A DNA stretch of 64,000 nt from Trichosporon coremiiforme (taxonomy: Eukaryota > Basidiomycota > Tremellomycetes > Trichosporonales > Trichosporonaceae): contig BCJJ01000007.1 of NCBI GenBank assembly GCA_039545355.1, positions 248,001 to 312,000 of the forward strand, in the 5' to 3' direction. The notes under the pieces are model-generated. The model saw only the letters and a program-made list of their open reading frames with translations. It ran no database searches and was not told where the DNA came from. A program made the translations under genes and the position numbers. Within the stretch, counting starts at the first letter, position 1; each line of letters opens with the position of its first letter. This document shows positions 45,881 to 57,018 of this stretch, one piece after another.

Positions 45881-47888
45881 ATGCCGCTGCACCTCAACCT
45901 CCACGGCCACGATGTTCCGCTGTGGTGGGTCATCGGCGGCGCCGCCGTCGCCCTCGCAGCGCCCCCACTACTCTTCGCGGCCGCCTTCACCAGTAGGGTA
46001 AAAACAAAGCCCAACAGACACCGCACCGTCACCCTTCTCGTCCTCGGCGACATTGGACGCAGCCCTCGCATGATGTACCACGCCGAGAGCTTTGCCCGAT
46101 CAGGCTGGGACACATTCGTAGTCGGATACGGAGGTGAGTAGCGCAGCCAACGGCGACAGCGACGAGCTCAGGAACCAGCGGAGCGGAGCCGTCGTTGGGT
46201 CCGGAAGCTCTCCACTAGTGACCCCAGCGCTACGCTGGCCCCACAGAACGATGACGTTGACAACGAGACACACCGCCCATCCCTTCCCTCCTCGAGACGC
46301 CCCGCGTCCACCTCCTGCACGTCGCGAACCCGCCGAAACCGTTGCTGAAGCTGCCGTGGATCTTCCGTGCCCCGATCCGCGTCATCTACCAGATCTTCAG
46401 CGTCCTCTGGCTCACCGTCTTCGTCGTGCCATGCAACACCCAGGTTCTCATGGTCCAGGTCAGTCGAGCACTCGAGCCTATGAGCCGTGCACAGCTGTCT
46501 GGCTTTGGGCAGCCCGTGGGCTGTGCCTCGCGAAGCTGGCTGTTGATGGGCGTTAGCTAATGACAGAACCCCCCGTCGATTCCGACTCTCATCATTGCGC
46601 AGCTCTTGACGTGGGCGACGGGATGCAGACTGATTATCGACTGGCACAACACGGGCTACTCGATCCTCGCCATGCGCGTCGGCGAGCAGAGCCCGCTCAC
46701 TCGCTTTGCCAAGTGGTGCGTGCTGCATTTCTGCTAATATGTAGCCGCTCACTGAGTCTCAGGATTGAGCGTACCTTCGGACGAGAGGCATACGCGCACC
46801 TCTTCGTGACGAACGCGCTCCGCGACTACCTGACGAACGCCTGGGATCTCCAGTGAGTCGACGATTGCTCTCCCCAAGCTCACAAACAGGGGTCAGTCTG
46901 TTGTCTTCCACGACCGGCCGCCTCCCAACTTCGGGCGGACCGAGGTCATTTCCCGATTAAACGTGAGTTGTCACCGGCTCACTGCGGCTAACTCTCAGCT
47001 GTTCCGACGAGTGACGTCCGACATTCGCCCCCCGATGCCCCTCTGGCTGCAGTCCAAGGATATCCGAAAGACAGCCCTGACGCACATGGTAGACGGCTGT
47101 CCGGAGCTGCGCCCCGACCGGCCCGCCTTCATCGTCTCCTCGACCTCCTGGACAGCAGACGAGGACTTCTCCCTCTTCCTGCAAGCGCTGGACCAGTACC
47201 AATCCGCGAAGGCGCGGGATCCGTCGCTCCCCCGACTCCTCGTCATCATCACGGGCAAGGGCGCGGGCCGCGCGCCTTTCGAGGCCGAGGTCGCGAAGCG
47301 AGAAAAGTCGGGCCAGTGGCCTGACGTTGCCGTGCGCTGCCTCTTCGTCAGCGCCAAGGACTACCCCGTCGTTCTTGGCTGCGCGGACTTGGGTATCAGC
47401 ATGCACCAGTCCAGCTCGGGGCGCGACCTCCCCATGAAGGTCGTCGATATGTTTGGGTGCGGCGTGCCCGTGCTCGCGCGCGATTTCGCCTGCATCGACG
47501 AGCTCGTCAAGGATGGCGCGAACGGGCGGATCTTCAACACGGGCGACGAGTTGGGAGACCAACTGATTGTGAGTGCACCGAGCCTGTGCGCCGAAGCCAG
47601 GAATCACCACAGCTACAGCTGCATTGTCGTTCAACCCGAGCTGACAAGCAGGACACACTCTCGGGCTTCCCCTCCGCGCCGAAGCTGGACAAGCTGAGCG
47701 AATACTTCCGCCAGCAGACGGGCACCTCGACCCCGCAGCGCCGTTACATCCCTTCCGGCGTCGAGGCCGAGTGGTGCACGTGGGACGAGAATTGGGATGC
47801 CGTCATGCGTCGCGGCGTCCTCGACTTCAAGGGACGGCAGGGGAGTCCGTTCGGAAGTCCGGCCCCGGCGGCGGAGAAGCTGCGCTAG
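45881..47888 (+). CDS. ALG1: Chitobiosyldiphosphodolichol beta-mannosyltransferase
   Basis: Seven exons (45881-46133, 46268-46458, 46567-46715, 46763-46852, 46890-46962, 46999-47568, 47652-47888) give 520 residues, all in frame. An N-terminal membrane anchor lies at about 12-36 (PLWWVIGGAAVALAAPPLLF). The GT33 signature LVLGDIGRSPRMMYHAESFA follows. Later come IIDWHNTGYS, the donor-side motif LPMKVVDMFGCGVPVLA and the C-terminal EWCTWDENW. ALG1 adds the first mannose, from GDP-mannose, to GlcNAc2-PP-dolichol on the cytosolic face of the ER, an essential step of N-glycosylation. The second exon uses an unusual GACAACGAG acceptor, chosen because it alone restores the conserved frame. It is convergent with PYM. 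Confidence 0.95.
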
Positions 47889-48068
47889 TCTCTCGCAGTT
47901 ACGTCTGCCGCTGAGATGCAGGAAGAAATGGAGAGGATGAAGGGTAGATGGATCTTGATATATTGCAGCACGGGTATGCATTCTGTGTAGCTGATACATT
48001 GGGCAAACGGTACGGGGTTACAGCGTGTTTCAAGAAAACTCATTCACCCTTCCCACCTCTCGTCGCTC

Positions 48069-49643
48069 TTACTCCTTCTCCTTCTTCGCGTTCGGACCTG
48101 TCCTCGGGGGCGTCGCCGCGTTCGCCATGAGGATGCTCCTCACATCGGCCAGCGCGCCGCCAGGCCTGATACGGCGCGGCCGCTCCGGCGTTCCGTTCGC
48201 CTGTCCATTTGTGTGTGCCTGACCGTTGGCTGGCCCTGTGGATGCTGGCCCTGTGGGAGCGGGGGTCGGCTTCGGGGTCGGCGCTGCTTTTGACTGAGTC
48301 TGGGAGGGAAGCGGCGGCTGGGATGGGAGTGGCGGCTGAGAAGCCTTGGGCGTCGTCGGGGTCGGCTTGGAGGGCGTGCCGGCTGACGAAGGGGTGGAGA
48401 GGGCAGCGAGGCCGGGAACACTGTGTTGCGACGAGTTCCTGCTCCCACGACTACCCCGGCTTCCCCGACGGCGGGCTCTCCTCTTCCCGTCTCCCTCTTT
48501 CAGCTCTTCCTTGTCTCCCTTCTCGCCCTTTTCGTTCTTGGCGTCGTCCTTCTCCTTCGAAGCGGACGGCGTTCGAGGAGGTTGGGAAGGAGTAGCCTGC
48601 GACGAGTGCGACTCGCGCCTGTCAGAAGGGAACCCGCCCCTTCCTCTTCCGCGCCCTCTCTCCCTCCTCTTCGGCGTGACGGGAGCGAGATCGTGCTTCC
48701 ACTCTCCGTCTGCTCTTGACGGCGTCGCCTGACGAATGCCGCCGTAGGAATATCCTCGCCCTCGACCACCAAATGCTCCCCGAGGGCCGTCGAAGCCTCC
48801 CCTTCCTCCCTGTCCGAAGTCGTGTCCGCCATGCCCCGGACCGCCATGCCCGCCATGCCCGCTATGCCCTTGACCGCCATGGAAACCGCCCCGATCCCAC
48901 ATACTCCGCGGCGGTCCCCCGCGCCCACGCACAGGTGGCGGAGGTGCCCTGTCCCACGCACCGGCGGAACGCATCCCTGACGGCGGTTCCGGACTCCGCT
49001 CCGGCGAGCGGGAGGGCGAGCGCGATGGCGAGCGCGAGACGCCGGTAATCTTGAGCGCCTCGAAGGCGCGCATCGTCTCTTCGTCGTCCTCCGATTCCGA
49101 GTCCCAGTGCGTGTGACGCGATTTGCCGAACCAGTCTCCGGGAGATTTGGAGGGACTGCTCCGCTTGCTTGGGGATGGGGTGCGTTGTGGTGAGCGTCTC
49201 GGAGAGGTGACGTGGCGCGGGGAGGTCGTGCCGCTCTTGCTTCCCCCAGCCTCGGCCGCCAGAGGAGAAGGGGAAGCAGCAGGGATAGAGGGCGAAGAAG
49301 TCATGGGAGGGGCTGATGTGGTGGGAACAGATGCGGACGCCGCAGCAGTCATCTGCTCTAAACTCCTGCCACCGGAACCGGGGACGATACCTGCCGCCGC
49401 TGCTCGCTCCTTCACCCTTCGGCCGCGGAAGCCCTGCACATCTTCCTGCGGCACGTAGCCTGCGCGGATCTTGACCTCCTTACGGACACTGAGGTCAGCT
49501 TTCGTTGGTTCATCAGCTCACGATCCGTCCTTCCTCCTGCTGGCGGGGACGACCCGCTCCAGAGTCGAAGGGTCGGTCACGATGCCGCTTGTTGTCTTCT
49601 GCTGCTGAAGGTCCCCCGGGTGGGAGGGTGAGGGGGCGGACAT
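48069..49643 (-). CDS. PYM1: PYM (WIBG), Mago-Y14 partner, with long low-complexity tail
   Basis: Two exons (49643-49522 and 49488-48069) flank a 33-nt intron (GTGAGC...CTGACCTCAG), among the shortest here, and give 513 residues. Residues about 20-60 are the Mago-binding domain (TDPSTLERVVPASRRKDGS, then KIRAGYVPQEDVQGF). The remainder is disordered: Ser/Pro with RSPSRSPSRSPERSPEP, a Gly/His/Arg block (GGHGGPGHGGHDFGQGGRGG), a charged KEKDDAKNEKGEKGDKEEL stretch and Pro/Thr repeats. PYM removes exon junction complexes from translated mRNA. Animal PYM is near 200 residues, so this fungal form is greatly extended. The RS and RG segments suggest RNA or SR-protein contacts, by inference. Confidence 0.88.
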
Positions 49644-50401
49644 GATACTGTATTCTAATGTGATGTCTCTAAGTCGAGGGTCGGGACATGCACAAGTTGG
49701 GTTGGGTTGATGGATGGGATCAAGGTCGAGAGAAGATGGATGTATCGTCGCACACATCTGGCGGCTCAGTCAACAAAACCGAAGGCCCAAAGGCGCCTGG
49801 CGTCATGTACCTCCACCAACCACCGCCGGCACAGCCATCAGCCATCAATTCGAAGGGGTAATTCCTGGGAATCCAATTAGCGCGTCACTGTCATATCCAG
49901 TCATTAGCGGGACCTGATTTTCCTCTCACTGCCGCTTGACGACGGACGTCACGTGCAAGCGACCAGCGACCAGTGGTGGAGTGGCGTTTAGGCGGCGACT
50001 GGTCAAGGAAGGTTCTGAGGTTGCTGTGGGAAGTCGCGACGCGTACGTTGAAGAGTCACGGCAACTGGTAAGACGCGGGTAGGAGGGAAGAGATATCGCT
50101 ACATCATCAGGAATCATGGCTACAAAAGTGCTCCTTGAGGCGGTCTGAGCACCTACGGAGCGCTCAGACTGCTGGTCGTGGCTATGACGTCGTCGCGTGC
50201 GGAGCGGCCAGTCAGCGAGCAGAGGCGAGGGACATGCTCATCGCTCCGGGCAGGTGTCAGTTCAACCGAACGATTACGGCCGGCCCTCCGTTGCGTGGTC
50301 TGGAACGAGTCAACCAGGCCCAACTGTGACGGCGAGACTGTCGCGGGTGGCGTTCGCTATGCAGTCCTATCTGCGGGGGTGTGTTTGAGCAGGCGGAAAG
50401 C
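49644..50401. other. Intergenic stretch, no gene seen
   Basis: This lies upstream of PYM (minus) and at the 3' end of the glycosylase-family gene (minus). Only short frames occur and nothing was recognised. Confidence 0.45.
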
Positions 50402-50977
50402 CTACTTCAGTGTCTTGCGAGGACGGAGTACTCGACCAGACGGGTGGGCCTCGGCTGTCGCGTCCATGTCCACGTCGGCTTCCACCGCCTTGCGCTTCCG
50501 TTTGGCAGCCGACTTCTTCGGCTTCGTCTCGTTCCTCTCCCAGTCCTCGACAGGTCCTTCAACGAGGTAGAAGAGGGGGTGGAGGGGGCACTCCTGAACC
50601 TCCCCATCGCCAGCACGAGGTGGAAGCTTCTTGTGCGACTCCGGGTGTCGCTTCCACAGCTTTGACCGCAAATGTTCGAGTTCGAGCAGAACCTGGCCGC
50701 GGTTGACGGAGATGGTACCGATCATCGGCTGAGGGTGCTCGATAAGCGTCTTGTCGTAGTTGTATCCCCTTGATGAGGCTTCCTCCCAGATGGCGGTAAG
50801 GAAGGCTGCAATGGCCGCCTGCGGGTCGACCTGGCCAACGAACCGGACTAGCTGCGGGTGCTTGCGGTAACCCTTCGTGCGGCCGGCGAGCACAGCCTGG
50901 GCCAGTAGCGCCTCGCGCCAGGCCGCAGTCAGACCCTTCGGATCAAGGAGACAGGGATGAAGCGACCACAGCCGCAT
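50402..50977 (-). CDS. Pyrimidine dimer DNA glycosylase family protein (endonuclease V-like)
   Basis: A single exon of 191 residues with ATG at 50977. The N-terminus MRLWSLHPCLLDPKGLTAAW followed by RE at 21-22 is the signature of the Pyr_excise family, with HPQLVRFVGQ, a GYNYDKTLIEHP segment and QVLLELEHLRSKLWKRHPES further on. The family is related to the phage enzyme that nicks DNA at UV-induced pyrimidine dimers; Glu22 sits where its catalytic Glu is expected, while residue 2 is Arg rather than Thr. The C-terminal 50 residues are fungal-type: acidic and basic with KPKKSAAKRKRK (likely nuclear signal) and RVLRPRKTLK. Enzyme activity is therefore plausible but not proven. It is divergent from RPC82. 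Confidence 0.8.
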   Translation of the reverse strand: MRLWSLHPCLLDPKGLTAAWREALLAQAVLAGRTKGYRKHPQLVRFVGQVDPQAAIAAFLTAIWEEASSRGYNYDKTLIEHPQPMIGTISVNRGQVLLELEHLRSKLWKRHPESHKKLPPRAGDGEVQECPLHPLFYLVEGPVEDWERNETKPKKSAAKRKRKAVEADVDMDATAEAHPSGRVLRPRKTLK

Positions 50978-51333
50978 GATGTCGTGTGATGAGGGAGTTG
51001 ACGGTGCTGAATTCTGGTGACTGCTTTTCGCCTCTCTTCGCGTCTTGCCGCCCGCTCATCGACCGCAGGTGTTGCTGCTCATGTACCTCCACCCTCGCTC
51101 ACTCCATCGGTCTCGCAACCCAGTCAGCCCAGGGTCTGAGCGACAAACCGATTTGACCGAGTGATTAGCGGAAGCAACCGAGCTATTACAACCTCGTACG
51201 CAATGATGGCTAAGCTGCACGTGACCTGCGAGACTTTTGAAGACAGCCTGTATTTGTGCCTCTACTACCTTGGTGCGCGAGTCGATTGCACTTCCATCCA
51301 CCCGCCCCACACTACACGAGCGCAGCTCTCGCC
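50978..51333. promoter_or_regulatory. Divergent promoter region, glycosylase-family gene and RPC82
   Basis: 356 bp separate the start codons of two divergently transcribed genes. No specific binding site was recognised. The region should hold both promoters. Confidence 0.4.
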
Positions 51334-53137
51334 ATGGACGCCGTCAACACGAACGGCAAGGAGGCCGTGCGGCTATGCGAGCACGTTGTGCGGCAGGCAT
51401 TCGGCGACGTTGTCGGCGTAAGTTAACATGTTACGACCTTGCTAACTTTCAGCGCGTCGCCTCGACACTCCTGAACCGCGGGCGCTGCAGTGCGCTGACG
51501 GTATCGAGGCTCGCGGCGCTGCCGCTCTCGACCACGCAGGCTTCGCTCATCATCCTGCTCCAGCACCACCTCGTCGGCTCTACTGGCGGCTCGCGCCGTA
51601 ACCCGCCAGAGGAGGAGATGTACGAGTTCGACATCATCGAGTGCCTCATGCGCCTGCGTTGGGGACGCATGCTGGCCCTGACAGAGAAGGAGTTCGGAGA
51701 GGAGGTGAGTTGATATGCTGTAAAGGAAGCTGACATTCAGGCGCTCGCTGTCGTTCGCCAGATCTTCCTGTACGGCAAGCTCACGATGGAGGAGATCCAG
51801 GACATCCTCGCCGAGTACGACATGCCGGCGTCGTCTCTGCGACGTGTCGTGACGCTGATGCTGCGACGGGGATTCCTCGAGCCGACGTGCGCGGAGCTGA
51901 CGATGCTCCGCTCGGACCAGATCGACCGGCGGTATCGCGTAAGTTCAGGTGACGCTTTTCATGTAGCTAACGGCAGACGAAATGGGTCGAGAAGTCGGCG
52001 TCGGCGGGCACGAAGCTGCACACGCCAGCTGTGCTGCAGGAGCTGAAGAAGGCGGCGATCGACGAGATTACGGATGAGCGTATGGACTTCCGGAATCCGT
52101 CCCGCGCGCTGAAGGAGCTCAAGGTGCCGAAGAAGTCGTCCTCCTCGGCGCTGAAGGGAAAGAGCAAGGGCGACAACTGGGACGTTATCGACGGCGTACC
52201 GCTCCGCGCCAACTACGACAAGTACAACGTGCTTATCCGAAACGAGATGATCATCCAGGCTGCCACGGACCGGTGGAACGCCGCCGCGGGCGAGGTTATG
52301 CGCGCCGTCCTCACCGCGAGCATCGACAGCCAGTCCGACCCGCGCGAGCTGCGCACCACTGTCGCCGTCAACGTCACGCAGATCGTGGACCGTATCCCGC
52401 AGCATGCGTACAAGCTCCTCATGGCCGGTATGGTTGGCACGGGATCGAAGAACATCCCAGAGATCACGCGGCAGTACCTCGCCGTCATGAGTGGTGACGA
52501 CCTGGCGTCGGGCGGTGGCGGCGGCCGCTTCCTGACGCATAGCGATGGCACATCGCCGACCTTCCTCGTTGAGCTCGAGGCGATCTGCACGGCCCTCAAG
52601 CACTCCCTCCTGACCGAGCTCGTGCGCGAGCGTATCGACGAGAAGGCCGCGCGTGTCCTCGCCGTCATCGCCGAGGCCAAGTTCGCCTCCGAGACCATGG
52701 TGCGCGACTGCGCCATGATCCTCCTCCGCGAGGCGAGGCACATTCTCTCCGAGCTGCAGAAGCTCTCCCTCATCGATATCCAGGAAGTGCCCAAGACGGC
52801 GGCGAAGGGACGCAACATGTTCCCCGGCAATGACTTCCATCTCTGGTCCATCGACCTCAGGAAGGCGTACGGGTTCCTGCTCTCCGGTGTTTACAAGACG
52901 GCAGCCAACGTCATGCAGCGGAGACAGCACGAGCTCGAGAAGCGCTCTGTCCTGCTTGAGAAGCTTGAGCGCGACGACTACACCCCGGAACAGGTCGTCG
53001 AGTACCTCTCCGCCAAGGACAGGCAGGACTATGATGACCTCAACAACGCTCTCCAGATGCTGTCGCTCGCTGAGACGAGGACGGACCTCATCGTTATGAT
53101 GCTGAGGGATCTGCCGGGAGGAGCGCCGAGCTCATAG
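51334..53137 (+). CDS. RPC82: RNA polymerase III subunit C82 (RPC3)
   Basis: Four exons (51334-51417, 51453-51704, 51741-51938, 51977-53137) give 564 residues. All introns are 35-38 nt and in phase 0. The N-terminus (VRLCEHVVRQAFGDVVGRVA) matches the RPC82 helix-turn-helix start. Further winged-helix segments follow (LFLYGKLTMEEIQDIL-type), then the long central region (MTKWVEKSASAG-type) and the C-terminal helices (LEKLERDDYTPEQVVEYLSA). RPC82 is part of the Pol III-specific heterotrimer that opens the promoter during transcription of tRNA and 5S genes. The length is normal. It is convergent with VMA8, with 211 bp between the stops. Confidence 0.92.
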
Positions 53138-53348
53138 TGGAAGTGATCAGGGTGTGGTAGAAAGGGCGGGTAGCAGTTGAGGGAAGGTCGATCGAGGGTA
53201 GTTACTACATTATTTGCATCCATAGAACATGTTCATGGCATTTTCCATCTTTTATTCAAGTCTACATGCTCGCTGCATCGCGCATCATGATACAAAGCCC
53301 GAACGTGCGAGCCAGGTTAAGAGTGCTAGTTTAACTACGGGAAACAAA

Positions 53349-54411
53349 TTAGAAGATGACGTCCTCGTCCTTGTCCTGGTGAAGCATGTCGCCGCCGCCG
53401 TCTGCGCCGGCGCCAATACCCTCGTCCTTGGAAACCTCGTGGCCCTGCTCCTCGAGCGCCTGGAGGTTCTTGAGACGCTCCGCGTTCGCCTTCTCGGCGT
53501 CACGCTTCTTCTTGCCCTGCACCTTCTTCAGACGGAAGAACTCCTCACGGTCCATCTCGTCGAGCTCCGAGTTGATGTACTTGATCGTGTTGTCCAGGCG
53601 CGGGATGACGACGTGCTCGATCGCGTTCACACGGCGGTTCGTCGCGCGGATAACCTCGTCCAGAATCGTGAATGCGGTCTGTTATTAGCTAATCGTCCAA
53701 CGTTCGAAAGCTCACCTGCAGCGACGCGAGCTCGACCAGTGTTCCGACGGCCTTGACGTAGGTGTCTCGGGAGCGCTGAATCTGCTGTCCTCCACGAGAA
53801 AGACCAGTGAGGTTGAAGTCTGAGGGTCAGCTAACGCCTAACGTTGTCGAAGCTGCTCTTCGTTCCCTCCAGTCGTTGTAACACTCGAGGGAACGTAAGA
53901 GAAGGTACTCACCACCGCCTTCCTTTGATCGGACACCCTCGAATGCAGGCAGGACGACACCGGAAACGTTCTCCTGGCGGGCCTGGACGGTGTACGTCGC
54001 CTTGCGCACGCTCTCCTGAACCTGGTATCCGATGTCTCCGGCGGTGTACGTGACCTCGGCGAGCGAGAAGGAAGCCAGCTGGAGCACACGGCCCATCGAC
54101 AGCTTAGCCTCGTCGACCTTCTTGAGGATGGAACGGAAACGGGTCATGAGCGCGTCACGCTTCTTGGCCAGAAGCGAGTGTCCCGTCTGCGCACCCTTGA
54201 GACGGCCCTTCGTGAGCGTCAGGTTCATACGCGTCGGGCTGGTGGTCAGCTACCAGTCAAGTCTTACAGCGTCGACGATCGCCCAGACGGCGACGGATAT
54301 TCGAGCGGCTGTCCTCGCCGAGCAGCACGGGAAGCCACGGGGGGATTACTGCCGGCCGCGCCGCCCTCTGCACACTCACAAGATAGCCTCGCGGGGTCCC
54401 GTTCCAGACAT
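53349..54411 (-). CDS. VMA8: V-type ATPase V1 subunit D
   Basis: Four exons (54411-54380, 54238-53913, 53819-53716, 53678-53349) give 263 residues with introns of 141, 93 and 37 nt. Exon 1 encodes only [11 protein letters not shown] plus part of a codon, completing the family start before [20 protein letters not shown]. The body [20 protein letters not shown] is characteristic, as are [20 protein letters not shown] and [20 protein letters not shown]. Subunit D is the central stalk of the vacuolar proton pump and rotates within the A3B3 head. The length is close to the usual 250-260. It is divergent from SPT8. Confidence 0.95.
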
Positions 54412-54614
54412 GGTTGCTTGTCGTGGTGCTCGGGTCGGGAGTTGTGAAGGTGGTGGTGACGACACGGAATCTAGGGCCGTAGCCGATCGTCACCGCTGTT
54501 ACGCTGCGGTGCCGTACCGCTTCAAGCGGTTCGGTGATTTTGGATCCGCTCTTGGTTCATTATTATCACAACAAATCGCTCCAGCTGGCATCAACCACCC
54601 AGAGCACAGCAAGC
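54412..54614. promoter_or_regulatory. Bidirectional promoter region, VMA8 and SPT8
   Basis: 203 bp separate the two divergent start codons. No specific element was recognised. Both genes must initiate within or next to this spacer. Confidence 0.45.
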
Positions 54615-56840
54615 ATGCGCAGCGACGACGAAGAGGAGCACGACTTTGAGGAGGACGAGGAGGATGACGATGTAAGCTTCGCGAATGGTTGTTGGAGCTG
54701 ACAGACAGGCTTTCCGCGACGCGACGGCCGGCGAGGGGTAGGTCCAGCTCTCTTGGCCTAACGGTAAGCTGACATCAGCTTCGACGTCTTCGGAGATCCA
54801 GAGGATCTCGACGGCGACGACGATGATGGAGACGGAGAAGATGACGACGACGACGATGATGAAGACGACGATGACGACGAGGACGATGACGACGAGGACG
54901 GTGACGGTGAGGACGACGACGATGTCGCTGCAACCGATGCCAGCGTCGGCGGCTCGGTAGCCGTGCCCACCAACTCCTTGCCCGCCGTATCGACACCAAC
55001 ACTCCCTGCACCATCACTACCTCCGGGCTCCGCCCCGCCATCAGCCGATGCTCCACCAGAAGCCGAAAAGGACACAACGACATCCGTCGACATCATCGCT
55101 CCCCAGCTCGCTCGGCGATCACTTTTCGTGCCCCAGGCAACACGGCAAGGCATCAGCATCGAGGCCATAGTCGGTATCCCGATCCCGAGTCCGGTACACT
55201 GCATCACATCTACGGCATGTCTGTCCTACCTTCTTACGGGAAGCCAGGACGGCTACGTCCGCGCATACGACTTCTGGGCGTCCGTCAACGGCGCGCAGAT
55301 TATGACGGCTCAGCAGCGTGGAGTCGTCGGACTGGGAGAGGGCGTGAACAAGGCTGGCGTCGGGCGGGGATGGTGGTCTGTTGAGGTACCGGAAGCGCAG
55401 TTGAACGCCTCCGGTTCTGGAACAGCAGCTACCGGGAACGGCGGAGCCGCTTCCGGGACAGCTGGAGTGAAGAAGCAGGAGCCCGTGTTCTCGTTAGCCT
55501 GCGACCCCGACGGGTTATGGAGCGCGGCAGGAACACAATCTGGCGACATCAATCTGTACTCCCTGCGGCATAGCCCAGGGACGCAAATCACGAGCCTCAA
55601 AGGACACAATAACGTCGTGTCTTGCCTACAGCTCGTCCATGACACCAGCTTGCTGTCCGGAAGCTGGGACGGGGTTGTAAGGGTGAGTTGACTCAACTGC
55701 TTGCCCAACTGACATCAGGAATGGGACCTGAACACTGGTCAGACGACGCGGACGTATCCGGGTCACGGCGCGCAGATCTCCTCCATCTCCATGCGACCTC
55801 CCGTTGTCGCCGCCCCGGCACCGATATCCGTCAACGTCGGCGAGGACTTCTTCAAAAAGGATCGCGAGGCCAACGGTGCCAACGGAACTGCGAACGGCAC
55901 ATCAGGCGGTGACGGTGACGTCGAGATGAAGGATGCGGGTGACAAGCCAGTTGAACCGGCAGCTGAGCCAGCAGCCGGGGACGGCGATGACAACAAGTCG
56001 AATGCCTCTTACGACCCGCTGTTCGACGACGACGCCGAGGGCGAGGAGGATGTGACCATGGATCCGGCTCCGGGACTGGGGTTAGCGCTGCCGGGCGCGA
56101 AGCCAGCGGCCTCACCAGCGCTTCCGACGCTGTCGACACCGACACCAGCCCCTCCGTCGCAGTCTTCGCAAACCGGTCCAGCACTGCCTGGGCAAAACCA
56201 GGCTTCGACACCTACAGCACCTGGCTTGTTCTCCGCTGCGTCGGCTCGCGCGGCTGCGACCACGACGACGAACACGAAGGCGACCCCGTCACTCTCACCA
56301 GCGACCTACCACTCAATGTCACCGGACATTCTCCTGACATCGAGTATGGACGGCCAGATCACTTTGATCGACCGACGCTCACCCTCGCTCGTCGGGCGGC
56401 TGGGCGGCTCAAAGGCTCCGCCATGGTGCATGTCCGCAGTCTGGCAGGGCGAGCAGGTGCTCGCGGGCCGAAGAAACGGAACGATCGACATCTGGGACGT
56501 TCGACGGGCGTCACCGACCGCCCCGACGCTTATCACAACGCTGAAGACGCCCACCGAGTCTGGTCCTATCTCGTGCCTCGTCGCGTTCCCGGATGGGAAG
56601 CACGTCGCTTCCGCGTCCAACGACAACATTCGTCTGTGGAACACGTACGAGTACTTCGACGAGCAGCAGGAGACGAAGCGCAAGGGCGTGCCGTTCCGCA
56701 TCATTGCCGGACATCACGGCGGCATCGTCTCTGCCATGAACCTCGACCCCACGGGTAACTTCCTCGTGACTGCTAGTGGAGACCGAGGGTGGCAGGGAGA
56801 GAGCACAAAGGTCGTCCTCGTCCATGAGGTCAAGTGGTAG
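54615..56840 (+). CDS. SPT8: SAGA complex subunit Spt8 (WD40 protein)
   Basis: Four exons (54615-54671, 54709-54737, 54779-55682, 55719-56840) give 703 residues. Exon 2 is a 29-nt micro-exon. The N-terminus is a long acidic tract (GEDDDDDDDEDDDDDEDD-type). WD40 repeats then follow: ITSTACLSYLLTGSQDGYVR, LKGHNNVVSCLQLV...LLSGSWDGVVR, YPGHGAQISSISMRP, ILLTSSMDGQITLIDRRS, GRRNGTIDIWDV, FPDGKHVASASNDNIRLWNT and a last repeat ending the protein. A roughly 190-residue disordered insertion splits the propeller, as in other fungal Spt8. Spt8 helps SAGA deliver TBP to promoters. Confidence 0.92.
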
Positions 56841-57018
56841 ACGGGTAGATCTGATGTAACGATTGTATCACTGATGACGCAGTTTTGTGGCTCATGATAT
56901 TGACTGCAGGCACATCTCGCATAAATCTACCTCTCCGTTTATTGGGACACCTTGAAGCACGTTGCGTTGGGTGGGAAAGGGGTCAGGCACGACTCACGGC
57001 GTGGGTCATCGCGGACGT

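Noticed and set aside
51959..52930. 323-codon minus-strand frame
   Set aside because: Antisense shadow of RPC82 exon 4.
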